In this document: positions 52,601 through 60,329 of the stretch, piece after piece
Layout: each line of letters starts with the position of its first letter
How positions within the stretch are numbered: the first letter of the stretch is position 1
Assembly: GCA_905221605.1 (NCBI GenBank)
Contig: CAJNDS010002523.1
Location: 1,237,098 to 1,301,097 of the forward strand
DNA: 64,000 nt
Reading direction: 5' to 3'
DNA from: Symbiodinium natans
Taxonomy: Eukaryota > Sar > Dinophyceae > Suessiales > Symbiodiniaceae
Made by a program: the position numbers and the translations under genes
Notes under the pieces: generated by a model
Seen by the model: only the letters and a program-made list of their open reading frames with translations
The model's database searches: none
What the model was told of the DNA's origin: nothing

Positions 52601-55334
52601 CCTTCCTTGGAGGCATAAGCAGCGACCCATTGTCACTCATCCGCATCACCAGTGAGTGGTTGCCCGCCAACTGAACCATGACCCTTTCAGCATTGCTCCA
52701 CTCTCCTGTTGAATGTGCTGACCTCAAGCAGTGCGTGGCGCCACTATCCAACAAAGCCGTTGACGAGGACTTCAGTGCACAGACCTGTATCCCCCTGACC
52801 ACCAAGGTTCGCATCGCCGGGCCTGTTTTCTCTGGAGATTCTCCTCTTCCAGCCGGGGCCTGATTCTGCATCACCTGCTGGGCTGCTTGGACCAGGGTCT
52901 CAAGGGTCCATGGTGTCCCCTGTATCACTGAGCCATCACTTGTCCCTGTTGTAGAAGTCGCCGAAGGTGTCGACAAGGCTGCCAATCCTGGGACGGACGG
53001 GTCCTTTCCCCCACCACCACCATCGGAGGCCCGCGTTGCTGGACTGTGAGGAGTCCGTGGGGCACCCTTTCCAACCACACAGTCTTTCTGCCTATGGGAC
53101 TCAGATCCACAGGCCAAACACTTCTTCTTCCGGACTTCCCGGTCAAGGTGGGACATGTTGTGGCTGTAGTTGCACTTATTGCCTCGCTTGCACCCTGAAG
53201 CCTTCATGAAGTAACGACACATGTCCGTCTTAGCGCCCCTTTCCTTGTCCCTTTCAGCTGATTTTGCACCCACTGCAGTCTTGGAGTCGCTTCTGTCCAG
53301 AGCTTGTAGTCGAGGTGGTACTCCCCCCGAAGTTGTAGAGGTAGTCGAGGGACAACTCGCCACGACATTCTCTAGCTCCGCCTGCAGGTGCTTCTGATAC
53401 GCCCTTACCTGCTCTTCACTTGGTTGGCCATCCAGCCGCAGAGTGGTTCGAAGCATTGCCGTCCTAAAGGCGGCATCCGGATTGGCATCGATGTACTTCC
53501 CTGTCAGGAGCTTCAAACCGCGTGCCAGGACTGAAGGATCTGGAACTGCCATGCCAAGTGCTTCACAGCGTGCTACCCAACGTGGCCAACTACGAATCAC
53601 ACGAAGCACTTCCTGGGCCGTGTCTTTTTCCACATAGTCCATGGGGCCTTGTAAGCGCTTGAGCACATCCTGCCGCTCCAAGCTTCCTCCCGGCTGGTAG
53701 GTGATGTAGAGCCGGAAGATCATGTTCACGGAGTTAGTGGATATCCGGTTGGCGATCATATCCATCTTCTGATCCTCAGTCATCGCCGTCAGGAGCATGG
53801 CCGCCACGCGGGCGTTCAGCCGCATCCATTTTCCGGTAGACAGCTCTTCACCTCCACGTGGCTGGATCGCTAGTCTCTCCAGCGGTGTTGAGGACAACCA
53901 CACCTTGTAGGTGGCATTCACAATCTCCAACACTGCCTTCCACCACAAGCCACTCTGCTCGCTGATGTCATACATCACTGCTGCCGTGACCTCCATCCAG
54001 TCCTGGAACTGCAGTGCCGCTTCAGCGCCACTCTTCACCACTGGCAGTGGACTCAAAGTCGAAGTTCCAGGTTTGATCACTTCGGCATTGCTTCCCGTCG
54101 ACCGCTGAAGAGCCTGTGCTTGTAGTTCCTGTAGTTGGGCGATACCCTTGGTCAGTGCCTCAATCGCCGGGGAATCTCGCTGACGATCAGGTCGTGGAGG
54201 TGGAGATTCACTTCGAGGCCTTGTCAACCAACTGCTAAGGAACCCCCGCTGTCCATCCTGATCTTCAGGCCTTGGAGGTGGTCCTGGTGGTGGAGCAGGC
54301 GCCGAAGATTGTTGTCTACTACCAGCTGAAACCGCTTCATCCTCTCTAGGTCTCTCGTCCCTGCTCCCTTGACCATATCCCCAAGAGCTAGGTCTTCCAT
54401 TCCATAGTTCAGCAGGATCGAGATGGGCTGTCGCAAGACCTGCCAATGCCCCACCAAGACGTTCTCGTTCTTCGCCATGAGGTAGTTGTTCTGCTTGACA
54501 TGTGCCTTCCATGTGTGACTCAGGCCTAGCCGCCTGAGGTCCGGCCACCGACCTCCTCTGTTGACGAAGCTGCTCCCTGTTCTCCTCCAGTTGTTGACGC
54601 AGGACGGAGTTCTGCTGCTCCGCCATCTCCAGCCGCGACAGGATCCCACCGAGCTGGCGCTGGACCTCGGCTTGAACCGCTTCACTCGGAAAGTCCGACG
54701 AGCTTGGTGGTGTAGGAGGCCTTATGGTTCGGGGCAATCCAGGAGACCTCAGCACGAACGTTGGTCCTCCAGGCGATGTCGTGCTGGTACTTCCCGCCAT
54801 AGGACTCGGAGCCATTTCCCCATGCCCCACGCTCAGATAGCTCCCCAGCCTTGAGAACCATCGCGGAACTTCCAATCCTCCCAGCCAGTTCTGTCCCGCC
54901 GGAAGGGAAAACGACTGTCCATTTCGTGGCCTCGGTGTCACGAAGCCCATCCGGAGATATTCTGCACCGCTTCGCCCAGATGTTTCACCATTGTCCTGCC
55001 CTCCGTCCAAGCCAGTCATCGTAGGAGCATCTTGTTGCCCCCCCTGCAACTCGCCAGATTCGGTAGGCTCCACCAACGGTGCACCTCGCGAAGCCATAGA
55101 CTCGCCATGCCCTGCTTCGGATCCAGGAACCATCTCCCTCAGCAGGTCACCTCTGTAGTCTGCAGCCACTCCAGATTCATCAGTTGAGCCCCTTATTGAA
55201 GGCTCTGGTCGGTGTTCAGATTCTGCTTGAACACCATTCACCACCGGCGCAGTAGTCTCAGCTTGGGCGGTCATAACCTGTTGATGCCTTCGGGTGGCAT
55301 CTGATGCAGCTGAATCCATGGCTGCACACGACAA
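46653..55334 (-). CDS. Copia Gag-Pol polyprotein with extra domains
   Basis: 2,893 codons without a break. Residues counted from the ATG at 55334; the ATG at 55319 (residue 6) has a better context (GCAGCCATGG), and both lie in the 5' LTR. Order: coiled coil ~218-262; Gag ~440-560; CCCH finger C706-C715-C721-H725; CCHC knuckle C739-C742-H747-C752; protease ALLDSGAT, D863; methyltransferase-like ~1078-1290 with HMFAG, ELD1108 and GGPPG (G1144 where C5-methyltransferases have Cys); integrase HH1311/1316, CC1323/1326, D1350, D1562, E1597 with an acidic insert ~1386-1512; 2OG-Fe(II) dioxygenase-like H1847-K-D1849, H1918, R1927; reverse transcriptase D2172 and YVDD 2272-2275; RNase H D2446, E2485, D2520; membrane segments ~2604-2620 and ~2645-2668; SAP-like ~2806-2843. 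Much longer than typical Copia proteins (~1,300-1,500). The methyltransferase and dioxygenase calls rest on motifs only. Confidence 0.93.
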   Translation of the reverse strand: MSCAAMDSAASDATRRHQQVMTAQAETTAPVVNGVQAESEHRPEPSIRGSTDESGVAADYRGDLLREMVPGSEAGHGESMASRGAPLVEPTESGELQGGQQDAPTMTGLDGGQDNGETSGRSGAEYLRMGFVTPRPRNGQSFSLPAGQNWLGGLEVPRWFSRLGSYLSVGHGEMAPSPMAGSTSTTSPGGPTFVLRSPGLPRTIRPPTPPSSSDFPSEAVQAEVQRQLGGILSRLEMAEQQNSVLRQQLEENREQLRQQRRSVAGPQAARPESHMEGTCQAEQLPHGEERERLGGALAGLATAHLDPAELWNGRPSSWGYGQGSRDERPREDEAVSAGSRQQSSAPAPPPGPPPRPEDQDGQRGFLSSWLTRPRSESPPPRPDRQRDSPAIEALTKGIAQLQELQAQALQRSTGSNAEVIKPGTSTLSPLPVVKSGAEAALQFQDWMEVTAAVMYDISEQSGLWWKAVLEIVNATYKVWLSSTPLERLAIQPRGGEELSTGKWMRLNARVAAMLLTAMTEDQKMDMIANRISTNSVNMIFRLYITYQPGGSLERQDVLKRLQGPMDYVEKDTAQEVLRVIRSWPRWVARCEALGMAVPDPSVLARGLKLLTGKYIDANPDAAFRTAMLRTTLRLDGQPSEEQVRAYQKHLQAELENVVASCPSTTSTTSGGVPPRLQALDRSDSKTAVGAKSAERDKERGAKTDMCRYFMKASGCKRGNKCNYSHNMSHLDREVRKKKCLACGSESHRQKDCVVGKGAPRTPHSPATRASDGGGGGKDPSVPGLAALSTPSATSTTGTSDGSVIQGTPWTLETLVQAAQQVMQNQAPAGRGESPEKTGPAMRTLVVRGIQVCALKSSSTALLDSGATHCLRSAHSTGEWSNAERVMVQLAGNHSLVMRMSDNGSLLMPPRKEASRTGAGDEGGQTIVPMGELVKTLGYTLRWSPSECYLYDKSDNRIPLSVSGGCPQLCEAEALSLITKIEDKRREILENETAETQDLVAMAALQMDKGWKDYLSEYVATGSLEAGLRSLRDAPFLRNVPEECLRDLVQDDIKDAGWEVFKGVDFLTRPQKRYLWGAKKWVIHMFAGDPGHYKMFQLDQGNTAVLELDIARCQGHSVLRSSTWRLLLWGALNGRIDGVLGGPPGRSMLFEGDGLDEQSVKVLKVITRMLWLYVIARESRATTCMTTNKGRAVAFALEHPAPRGDGSLWSTDLWREFQEEMDMVQVKFNQQRMGALAPLHTILGTNVYYLLGLDGIGYEDPGKEEAVPLGKVTSEWSPGLVDSMVMAMRLWDRQPLCCPMKLAISPEQWQRHVRSGHADYRRDCLTCVMARGTGRRHGRIRHPDTFALTIDLAGPVKPGLDVTSKGTMGKNLRYMLVAKYVLPKEYVKGYTGRQPPGDDGRGDEDEVERKGEGSSALPIPEAEDPFEVGDDMDYEPDLDEAQEYHPQEEDDRELDRVNGGFAGSTTKQREEFKDYEDSIYAPSEPASEVGEDSGQHQPHEEEDEKIPDGERVTFPDCECPETTHLLFARALTNNGSAAVKGVIQDIVLYLHSRGLPVFRLHADKGETFNHSIRTWLRDQGIRATWSEPGIPQGNGQAESTVRWIKDQARTLLLASKLPVRLWPTAVEAATAIQRAKVLGWKSRLMAPFGAVVHVKQKAFDSSGPRRRERAFETKWIKGTYVGLSNLMDEGHVVYVPEDEKGKEKFIHTFHVRPRLIDPGLPHEELQVEEAPAPRKRIVGKTPVEAVEMRRLELSEEEMATYIGDKCKVLLEDWNQSLALKMVDELAETGFFEDKKFGVYRHGGAVGWLRGLREYPELTKVLTRIVTEENPEANYMAIWVARNAERGIHKDSNNDEKAFNSVIPVRVPEKGGDLWVELSPGDVVTGEVMEREDDRGRRLYGQVHRIKVGRCMTFLPRKTHEVLPWTGTRTVLIAYTPNCFGSLSREMVQELEDYGFVPPPSQLPEYFLNKGEVAINTMEVDREVEPEEVIVPDAGDETWEMFLEARHGMVRIGGATSQQLGGLPSMNKVEPAFTKGVEDLLANLLGPLEVTHNVDPREVEANWEKWIPAIEKELNSVSVAIQKLALGSPERSEWLQRPGAQRLPTKMVYTVKPGDNPDIEDPSTWYKRKARLVVCGNFANRDQSDLYSETAPSEAVRAGLVLSRRKKWSVGLIDVVAAFLRTPIDREGTGLTIIVTPPKVLEKMNLIDYGELWGLVRALYGLRQAPALWSAFRDKTLKEMRFPSGWTLTRGRTVTSWWVFRNRWGTVMGVLICYVDDFLLISQEEAIKELAETIQQTWKTSPLTILRHGESIRFLGMELHLDSTGDLIYVSQHGYVEEILRENMVGQEERDKIPLSREAASFEVGSDDEEPSPEGVAVAQRLTGEIMWLSQKTRPDLSFACSLMASITLKAPMRCINIAHKILRYLRTTGDYKMAIRDDGTNLILYPDAAFAPSSNRSHTGWVICWSGTPLAWRSARQATVALSTGESELLAILDGAVGLMGVEAMLMDLYVEPETKVIASDSTSALAIGSGTGSWRTRHLRLKAAWLQERIADGDILARHQPGITQPADILTKALSGQRIRDLLALWGVGQEGEIKRRPVSSATTTHVTKVMVAMLCCLMMLGVESREVHNEEISGQAPMRLQLDWDLVGIFLVMLTLLGAVMLYEALRWGVIEFYRECTPGASERKVKRLRKLQEATAAAIEKELRKRAQAFPGRDEGSRPVVRERGEHGSSSSRAAIREVEGEVQEMREVRPAPSLTAWSTTSSTPMRARPDAWFQPPTTPSSQELDDPEAVTGEAKRAIIDTILLMKVEDIREGLRMHGLQLSGLKQDLAARLADVLVEQIGTTMGPTLRQYRYLLWLWRQKDLHGKVLLKWANLSSRHEASRTIHNWKSI
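55261..55278 (-). promoter_or_regulatory. Primer-binding site candidate
   Basis: Directly after the 5' LTR the minus strand reads GGTTATGACC. GGTTATG is complementary to CATAACC, the anticodon-loop sequence of initiator Met-tRNA. This suggests priming by an internally cleaved tRNA half, as known for Drosophila copia. Only seven bases clearly match. Confidence 0.55.
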
Positions 55335-55584
55335 ATTGCGGAGCTCTGATTTCTTTTAGCACACAAGCTGTCTCTTCGAAAGATCTTTGGCTCTACGAAA
55401 GTCTGCTGACTGTGCATGTACAAAAAGAGATTGTCGTCAGCTGTTGCCTTTCGTGTGTGAACCTTTGTGTTCGAACGTCTGCTGGTTCTGGCCCAAGGGG
55501 TTTCAACCGCAGCCCTCCCTTGTGCCGAAAGTTGCCGCCAAACGGAGGTGTCGATGTGGATCACCTGGAAGAGGGTCTTTTGCA
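55279..55584 (-). repeat. 5' LTR of the Copia element
   Basis: 306 bp copy of 46303-46608. It contains the first in-frame ATG codons of the polyprotein (55334 and 55319), so transcription must start inside the LTR upstream of 55334 if translation begins there. No TATA box was convincingly placed. Confidence 0.95.
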
Positions 55585-55589
55585 GGTTT
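55585..55589. repeat. Target-site duplication GGTTT, right
   Basis: Matches 46298-46302. A TTTAGGG array continues to 55629. Confidence 0.85.
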
Positions 55590-55709
55590 AGGGTTTAGGG
55601 TTTAGGGTTTAGGGTTTAGGGTTTAGGGTAACTCAAGGTCGCTGCCCGACTTAAAGATAGGGGACGATCTTAGGCACCCTGGGAATTTCCCGGAATCGCC
55701 ACTTGCAGC

Positions 55710-55756
55710 CAGCGCCGCTGTAGCGGGCATCCGAGGCGATGGAGTAGATGCGCGGC
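55710..55756 (-). CDS. Flavoprotein reductase exon (FAD motif) 5' of the retrotransposon
   Basis: After GAAAAG the first base completes Lys, then PRIYSIASDARYSGA and one leftover base at a GC donor (GCTGCA). R.YSIAS is the family's FAD-binding motif. It joins in frame to exon 44297-44340 across the Copia insertion. Confidence 0.9.
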
Positions 55757-56032
55757 CTTTTCTGGGGGGTTTAGGGTTTAGGGTTTAGGGTTTGGGGTTT
55801 TCGGGGTTCAGGGGTTTAGGGGTTAGGCTTTAGGGCTTTAGGGGTTTAGGGTTTTAGGGGTTTAGGGTTGAGGGGTTTAGGGGTTAGGGTTTAGGATTTA
55901 GGGTTTAGGATTTAGGGTTTAGGGACTCTTCCTCGGACCCTGAAGGTTGTACCCTTAGGTTTGGGGACCCTGTTTAACGATCCTTGAGGTGGCATAAGGG
56001 CCAGATTCGGAGTATACTAAGGGGAACCTTCG

Positions 56033-56132
56033 TAGCCCAGTAACCATATTAGAATAAGGGCACCCCTTTTTTTGGTTGGTTACTTAAAAGAAGACAGAAC
56101 CAAAAAAAAGGGTAAAGGGCACCACTGGGCTA
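56033..56132. repeat. 100 bp inverted-repeat element
   Basis: TAGCCCAGT at 56033 and ACTGGGCTA at 56124 are perfect 9 bp inverted ends. The interior GGGCACCCCTTTTTTTGG matches the 7.4 and 31.5 kb copies. Confidence 0.6.
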
Positions 56133-56244
56133 CTAAGGGGAACCTTTAGGGGGGTACGACCTTAGGGGCTTTGTGGTAGAGGGGCAAAGTCGCTGAAGGA
56201 AGGTTGGGCCAGGAAACGCTGGGCATGAATCTCACGGTTGGCCC

Positions 56245-56382
56245 CTAAACCCTAAACCCTAAGCCCTAAACCCTAAACCCTAAACCCTAAACCCTAAACC
56301 CTAAACCCTAAACCCCCAACCCTAAACCCTAAACCCTAAACCCTAAACCCTAAACCCTAAACCCTAAACCCTAAACCCTAAA
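56245..56382. repeat. CCCTAAA telomere-type array
   Basis: About 19 units in the intron between exons 55710 and 57524. Confidence 0.9.
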
Positions 56383-56487
56383 TAGCCCTGGGCTTGAGGA
56401 TGAAGGCACCGAGGTGGGTACCCCGAAAGGGCCTTCAGCTCGTCTTGCAAAGGGAAAGTTATCTAAACCCCATGCACCATAAAGCAA

Positions 56488-57480
56488 TGTAGGGTTCAGG
56501 GTTCAGGGTTCAGGGCTCAGGGCTCAGGGTTCAGGGTTCAGGGTTCGGGGTTCAGGGTTCAGGGTTCGGGGTTCGGGGTTCAGGGTTCAGGGTTCGGGGT
56601 TCAGGGTTCAGGGTTCAGGGTTCGGGGTTCGGGGTTCAGGGTTCAGGGCTCAGGGCTCAGGGTTCAGGGTTCAGGGTTCAGGGTTCGGGGTTCGGGGTTC
56701 AGGGTTCGGGGTTCAGGGTTCGGGGTTCAGGGTTCGGGGTTCAGGGTTCAGGGTTCAGGGTTCGGGGTTCGGGGTTCAGGGTTCGGGGTTCAGGGTTCAG
56801 GGTTCAGGGTTCAGGGCTCAGGGTTCAGGGTTCAGGGTTCGGGGTTCAGGGTTCAGGGTTCGGGGTTCAGGGTTCGGGGTTCAGGGTTCAGGGTTCAGGG
56901 TTCGGGGTTCGGGGTTCAGGGTTCGGGGTTCAGGGTTCAGTTCAGGGTTCAGGGCTCAGGGTTTCAGGGTTCGGGGTTCAGGGTTCAGGGCTCAGGGTTC
57001 AGGGTTCAGGGTTCGGGGTTCAGGGTTCGGGGTTCGGGGTTCAGTTCAAGGGTCAGGGCTCAGGGTTCGGGGTTCAGGGTTCAGGGTTCGGGGTTCAGGG
57101 TTCGGGGTCTCAGGTTCGGGGTTCAGGCTCAGGGTTCGGGTTCAGGGTTCAGGGCTCAGGGTTTCAGGGTTCATGGTTCAGGGCTCAGGGTTCGGGGTTC
57201 AGGGTTCAGGTTTCGGGGTTCAGGGTTCAGGGTTCAGGGTTCGGGGTTCAGGGTTCAGGGTTCAGGGTTCGGGGTTCAGGGTTCAGGGTTCAGGGTTCAG
57301 GGCTCAGGGTTCAGGGTTCAGGGTTCGGGGTTCAGGGTTCGGGGTTCGGGGTTCAGGGTTCGGGGTTCAGGGTTCAGGGTTCAGGGTTCAGGGTTCAGGG
57401 CTCAGGGTTTAGGGTTCAGGGTTCAGGGTTCAGGGTTCAGGGTTTAGGGTTTAGGGTTTAGGGTTTAGGGTTTAGGGTTT
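56488..57480. repeat. TTCAGGG/TTCGGGG array, about 1 kb
   Basis: A long homogenised array of GGGTTCA and GGGTTCG units with GGCTCA variants, ending in TTTAGGG from 57440. Blocks such as CAGGGTTCAGGGTTCGGGGT recur, giving higher-order structure. Open frames on the plus strand are repeat translations. Confidence 0.9.
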
Positions 57481-57523
57481 AAGGTTTAAGGCTCAGGAAA
57501 CCCTCTGAGTCTGGCCAAAGGGC

Positions 57524-57583
57524 TTGATCATCGGGAGCACCGAGATCAGCTGCTCCAGGGGCATCTTCGCGCTGGGGTACTTC
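57524..57583 (-). CDS. Flavoprotein reductase exon (20 codons)
   Basis: After AACCAG the first base completes Lys, then KYPSAKMPLEQLISVLPMI and two leftover bases at a GC donor (GCCCTT). It is the helix before the FAD motif in the family (..psa..Pl..Ll..lp.lkPR). Confidence 0.9.
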
Positions 57584-57599
57584 CTGGTTCCGGGCTGGG

Positions 57600-57691
57600 T
57601 TTAGGGTTTAGGGTTTAGGGTTTAGGGTTTAGGGTTTAGGGTTTAGGGTTTAGGGTTTAGGGTTTAGGGTTTAGGGTTTAGGGTTTAGGGT

Positions 57692-57729
<38 letters not shown>

Positions 57730-57735
57730 TGGTTG
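57600..57735. repeat. TTTAGGG then TTGAGGG array
   Basis: About 13 TTTAGGG units followed by six TTGAGGG units. Confidence 0.9.
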
Positions 57736-58117
57736 ACTCCAAGCCGCCACAGCACGGTAACCTATGAACACCATAATATGGGGTTGTATAAAAACCCCGT
57801 TATAAATCTATTCATCCGTTCTAGGGTTATCTTTTTTTCTTCTTGATTATCGTTTTACAGGCTTTTGTGGAATTTCGATGATTGTAGTACAAGCTTAGTA
57901 TTATAAAAACGGTAAGCCCGCAAGACCCCCAAACCCCAAACCCTAAACCCTACTAAACCCTCTGCAGTCCCTATAAATCCTACAAGCCTGTGCCCTATAT
58001 ACCCTTTGAGCCATGAGAGCCCTGCAAGCCCTCTAACCGTAAGATCCTAAACACCCCCCGGCACAGGAACTCTTTAAGCTGTCTTGAATGCAACAGCAGC
58101 TCTTTCTGAAAGGTTGA

Positions 58118-58206
58118 ACCCTAAACCCTAAACCCTAAACCCTAAACCCTAAACCCTAAACCCTAAACCCTAAACCCTAAACCCTAAACCCTAAACCCTA
58201 AACCCT
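58118..58206. repeat. CCCTAAA telomere-type array
   Basis: About 12 units, opposite in orientation to the array at 57600. Confidence 0.9.
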
Positions 58207-58303
58207 GCCTTTACCGAAAACAAAGGAAGCCCAAACCTTAAATGCAGAACTCCCCAGGTCAGCATCTAAAGCCCTCAACCTCAAAAGCCTCAAGCCCCAG
58301 TTC

Positions 58304-58413
58304 TTGGCTGCGCTTAGGAGGGTAGCAAAAAACTAACTTTTGGCTGCCTTATTAAGAAACCCAATAAACCCAAAAAGGCTAAAGATGTAAAGTTACAGTA
58401 AAGCACCACAAAG
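58304..58413. repeat. Dispersed ~110 bp repeat, copy 3
   Basis: Same element as 8354-8466, with which it shares GTTACAGTAAAGCACCACAA at the right end. Confidence 0.6.
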
Positions 58414-58489
58414 TTTTTGAGGCATACATCGTGAGCCTCGGGCCCTCTTTGCACGTTGCCTCTTAGGGACGAGGCATGTGTTCGTGGGG

Positions 58490-58622
58490 GGGTTAGGGTT
58501 TAGGGTTTAGGGTTTAGGGTTTAGGGTTTAGGGTTTAGGGTTTAGGGTTTAGGGTTTAGGGTTTAGGGTTTAGGGTTTAGGGGGTTTAGGGTTTAGGGTT
58601 TAGGGTTTAGGGTTCAGGGTTC
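58490..58622. repeat. TTTAGGG telomere-type array
   Basis: About 18 units immediately left of exon 58651-58691. Confidence 0.9.
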
Positions 58623-58650
58623 CTGAGCAAATTCTGGTGGGGCCCCCGGC

Positions 58651-58691
58651 TTCATCAGGTCGAAGAAGGACGGGCACTCGTCGACAAGCGC
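58651..58691 (-). CDS. Flavoprotein reductase exon (41 bp)
   Basis: After CCTGAG reads ALVDECPSFFDLM and two bases of Lys at a GC donor (GCCGGG). Joins KYPSAKMPL of the next exon in frame. Confidence 0.8.
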
Positions 58692-58709
58692 CTCAGGAGC
58701 TTGCTGGGG

Positions 58710-58796
58710 CGTTTTTTTTTTTGTGCGTGTGTGATTTTTTTGTTTTGTGAGTGTGTGTGTGTGTGTTTTTTTTTTTGTGTGTGTGTGTGTGTGTGT

Positions 58797-58828
<32 letters not shown>

Positions 58829-58872
58829 CTGTGTGTGTGTGTGTGTGTGTGTGTCTGAGTGTGTGCGTGTTT
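58710..58872. repeat. GT microsatellite
   Basis: Poly-T and (GT)n runs of more than 100 bp. The Cys/Val-rich frame across it is an artefact. Confidence 0.9.
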
Positions 58873-59149
58873 TTGATGTAGGGTTTCTTGGCTAGGGTTT
58901 GGGTTTAACTTGGAATGTAGGCTTCTGGGATGCGCATCTTTTCTTCCGGGAGGTTTAGGGGGATTCGGAGTCCTAAACCCTAAAGCCCTAAAGCCTAAAC
59001 CCTAAACCCTAAACCCTAGACCCTAAAATTCGGTTTTTTTCATTTTTTCGGCTAAGGGTATAGGGCGTTAGGGGCCTTGAGGCATGCAGGTAGGGTCTTG
59101 GGATTCAGGGCAGTACTTAATGTGAACCCTAAACTTACTAAACCCTAAA

Positions 59150-59255
59150 CCTTAAACCCTAAAACCCTAAAACCCTAAAACCCTAAAACCCTAAAACCCT
59201 AAAACCCTAAACCCTAAACCCTAAACCCTAAACCCTAAACCCTAAACCCTAAACC
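59150..59255. repeat. CCCTAAAA then CCCTAAA array
   Basis: Six CCCTAAAA units followed by seven CCCTAAA units; a TTTAGGG array in inverted orientation lies at 59329-59407. The ~70 bp island between them is open on the minus strand (ALRRLGSQAGNAAWTVA), but the flavoprotein frame does not need it. Confidence 0.85.
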
Positions 59256-59669
59256 TACATCCCTACCTGAGCCTGCGACTGTCCAGGCCGCGTTGCCGGC
59301 CTGGGAGCCCAGTCGCCGGAGGGCCTGGTTTAGGGTTTAGGGTTTAGGGTTTAGGGTTTAGGGTTTAGGGTTTAGGGTTTAGGGTTTAGGGTTTAGGGTT
59401 TAGGGCTAGGGTTTAGGGTTCTAGGGGTTTAGGGATTTAGGGTTTAAGGCTTAGGGGTTTAGGGTTTAAGGTTTTGGGGTTTAGGGCTGTAAGGGCTTGA
59501 CACAAGTGACTAGGTTTTTCGGTTGAGGCGTTTTGGAATCTGGCGTTTTGGGTGTTTTTGGCTGCTGCGTTGAGGGGTTGAGGGGGTTTCAGAGTGAGGG
59601 GTTTAAGTTTCTGGAGTAGCGGCCGCCAAGAGTTTCTAGGCTGAGGTTTCTTCTCGGTTTCTTGAATTA

Positions 59670-59712
59670 TGTTCATATATATATATATATATATATACAT
59701 ATGTATTCATAT
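59670..59712. repeat. TA microsatellite
   Basis: (AT)n followed by TATTCATATATAA. A similar but longer AT tract is at 60330-60450. Confidence 0.9.
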
Positions 59713-60329
59713 ATAACTGTACAATTATATGCTTGTTGTTTCTTGCTGTATTATTATGATTATGATTATCTTTTGTGCTTGTTCTTCTTATTATTATTGT
59801 TTTTTTTTTGGGGGGGGGGCGGGTGCGGCGGGGTAGCACAGGAGGCTACGTTGGCATGTTTGTTCCCCAAATCCTTCGCAAAAGGAGTTTGTGGGCGCAT
59901 CATAGTTGCCAACGCGGATCATCCCTGAGGGATCACAAAATATCCTACGCCCCAACTTAGTAGCTGAGTGAGCACACTTAGTAGCTGAGTGAGCACACTT
60001 TACCCTAAACCCTACACGTTAAGTAAACCCTCAACCCTAGTTCAACCCGAGGCCCTAGATGATCAATCCTAAGCCCTAATTCACCCCGAAACCCTACATG
60101 TTAAACCCTAAAGCCTAGGCGAAACCTTAAACCCTACCCCTAAACCCTAAACCCTAAACCCTAAACCCTAAACCCTAAACCCTAAACCCTCAACCCTAAA
60201 CTCTAAACCCTAAACCCTAAACCCTAAATTGTAAGTGCTACACGCCCGAAAATGCCCAAAGTCCCATGAGTACCCAAGTGGCTGGTTCTTGGGAGGGAAT
60301 GAGGCAATTAGGGCCCTATATCCCTTAAA

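Larger units (their letters stand above)
46303..55584 (-). mobile_element. Full-length Copia-type LTR retrotransposon (9,282 bp)
   Basis: Complete element on the minus strand. The LTRs at 46303-46608 and 55279-55584 are each 306 bp, read identical by eye and have TG...CA ends. A GGTTT duplication flanks it. A primer site follows the 5' LTR, a purine tract precedes the 3' LTR, and one uninterrupted polyprotein frame fills the space between. The domain order protease, integrase, reverse transcriptase, RNase H defines the Ty1/Copia group. Identical LTRs and an intact frame indicate a recent insertion. It lies in an intron of the flavoprotein gene in the same transcriptional direction. Confidence 0.95.

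Noticed and set aside
46653-55334. Numerous 60-150 codon frames antisense to or overlapping the polyprotein
   Set aside because: Shadows of a GC-rich 8.7 kb reading frame; none shows its own motifs.
57173-57412. Open frame with Gly-Ser-Gly-Phe repeats (plus strand)
   Set aside because: It is the straight translation of the TTCAGGG/TTCGGGG array; a 7-mer without stops is open in several frames by construction.
58701-58895. Cys/Val-rich frame
   Set aside because: Encoded by the GT microsatellite; not a secreted Cys-rich protein.
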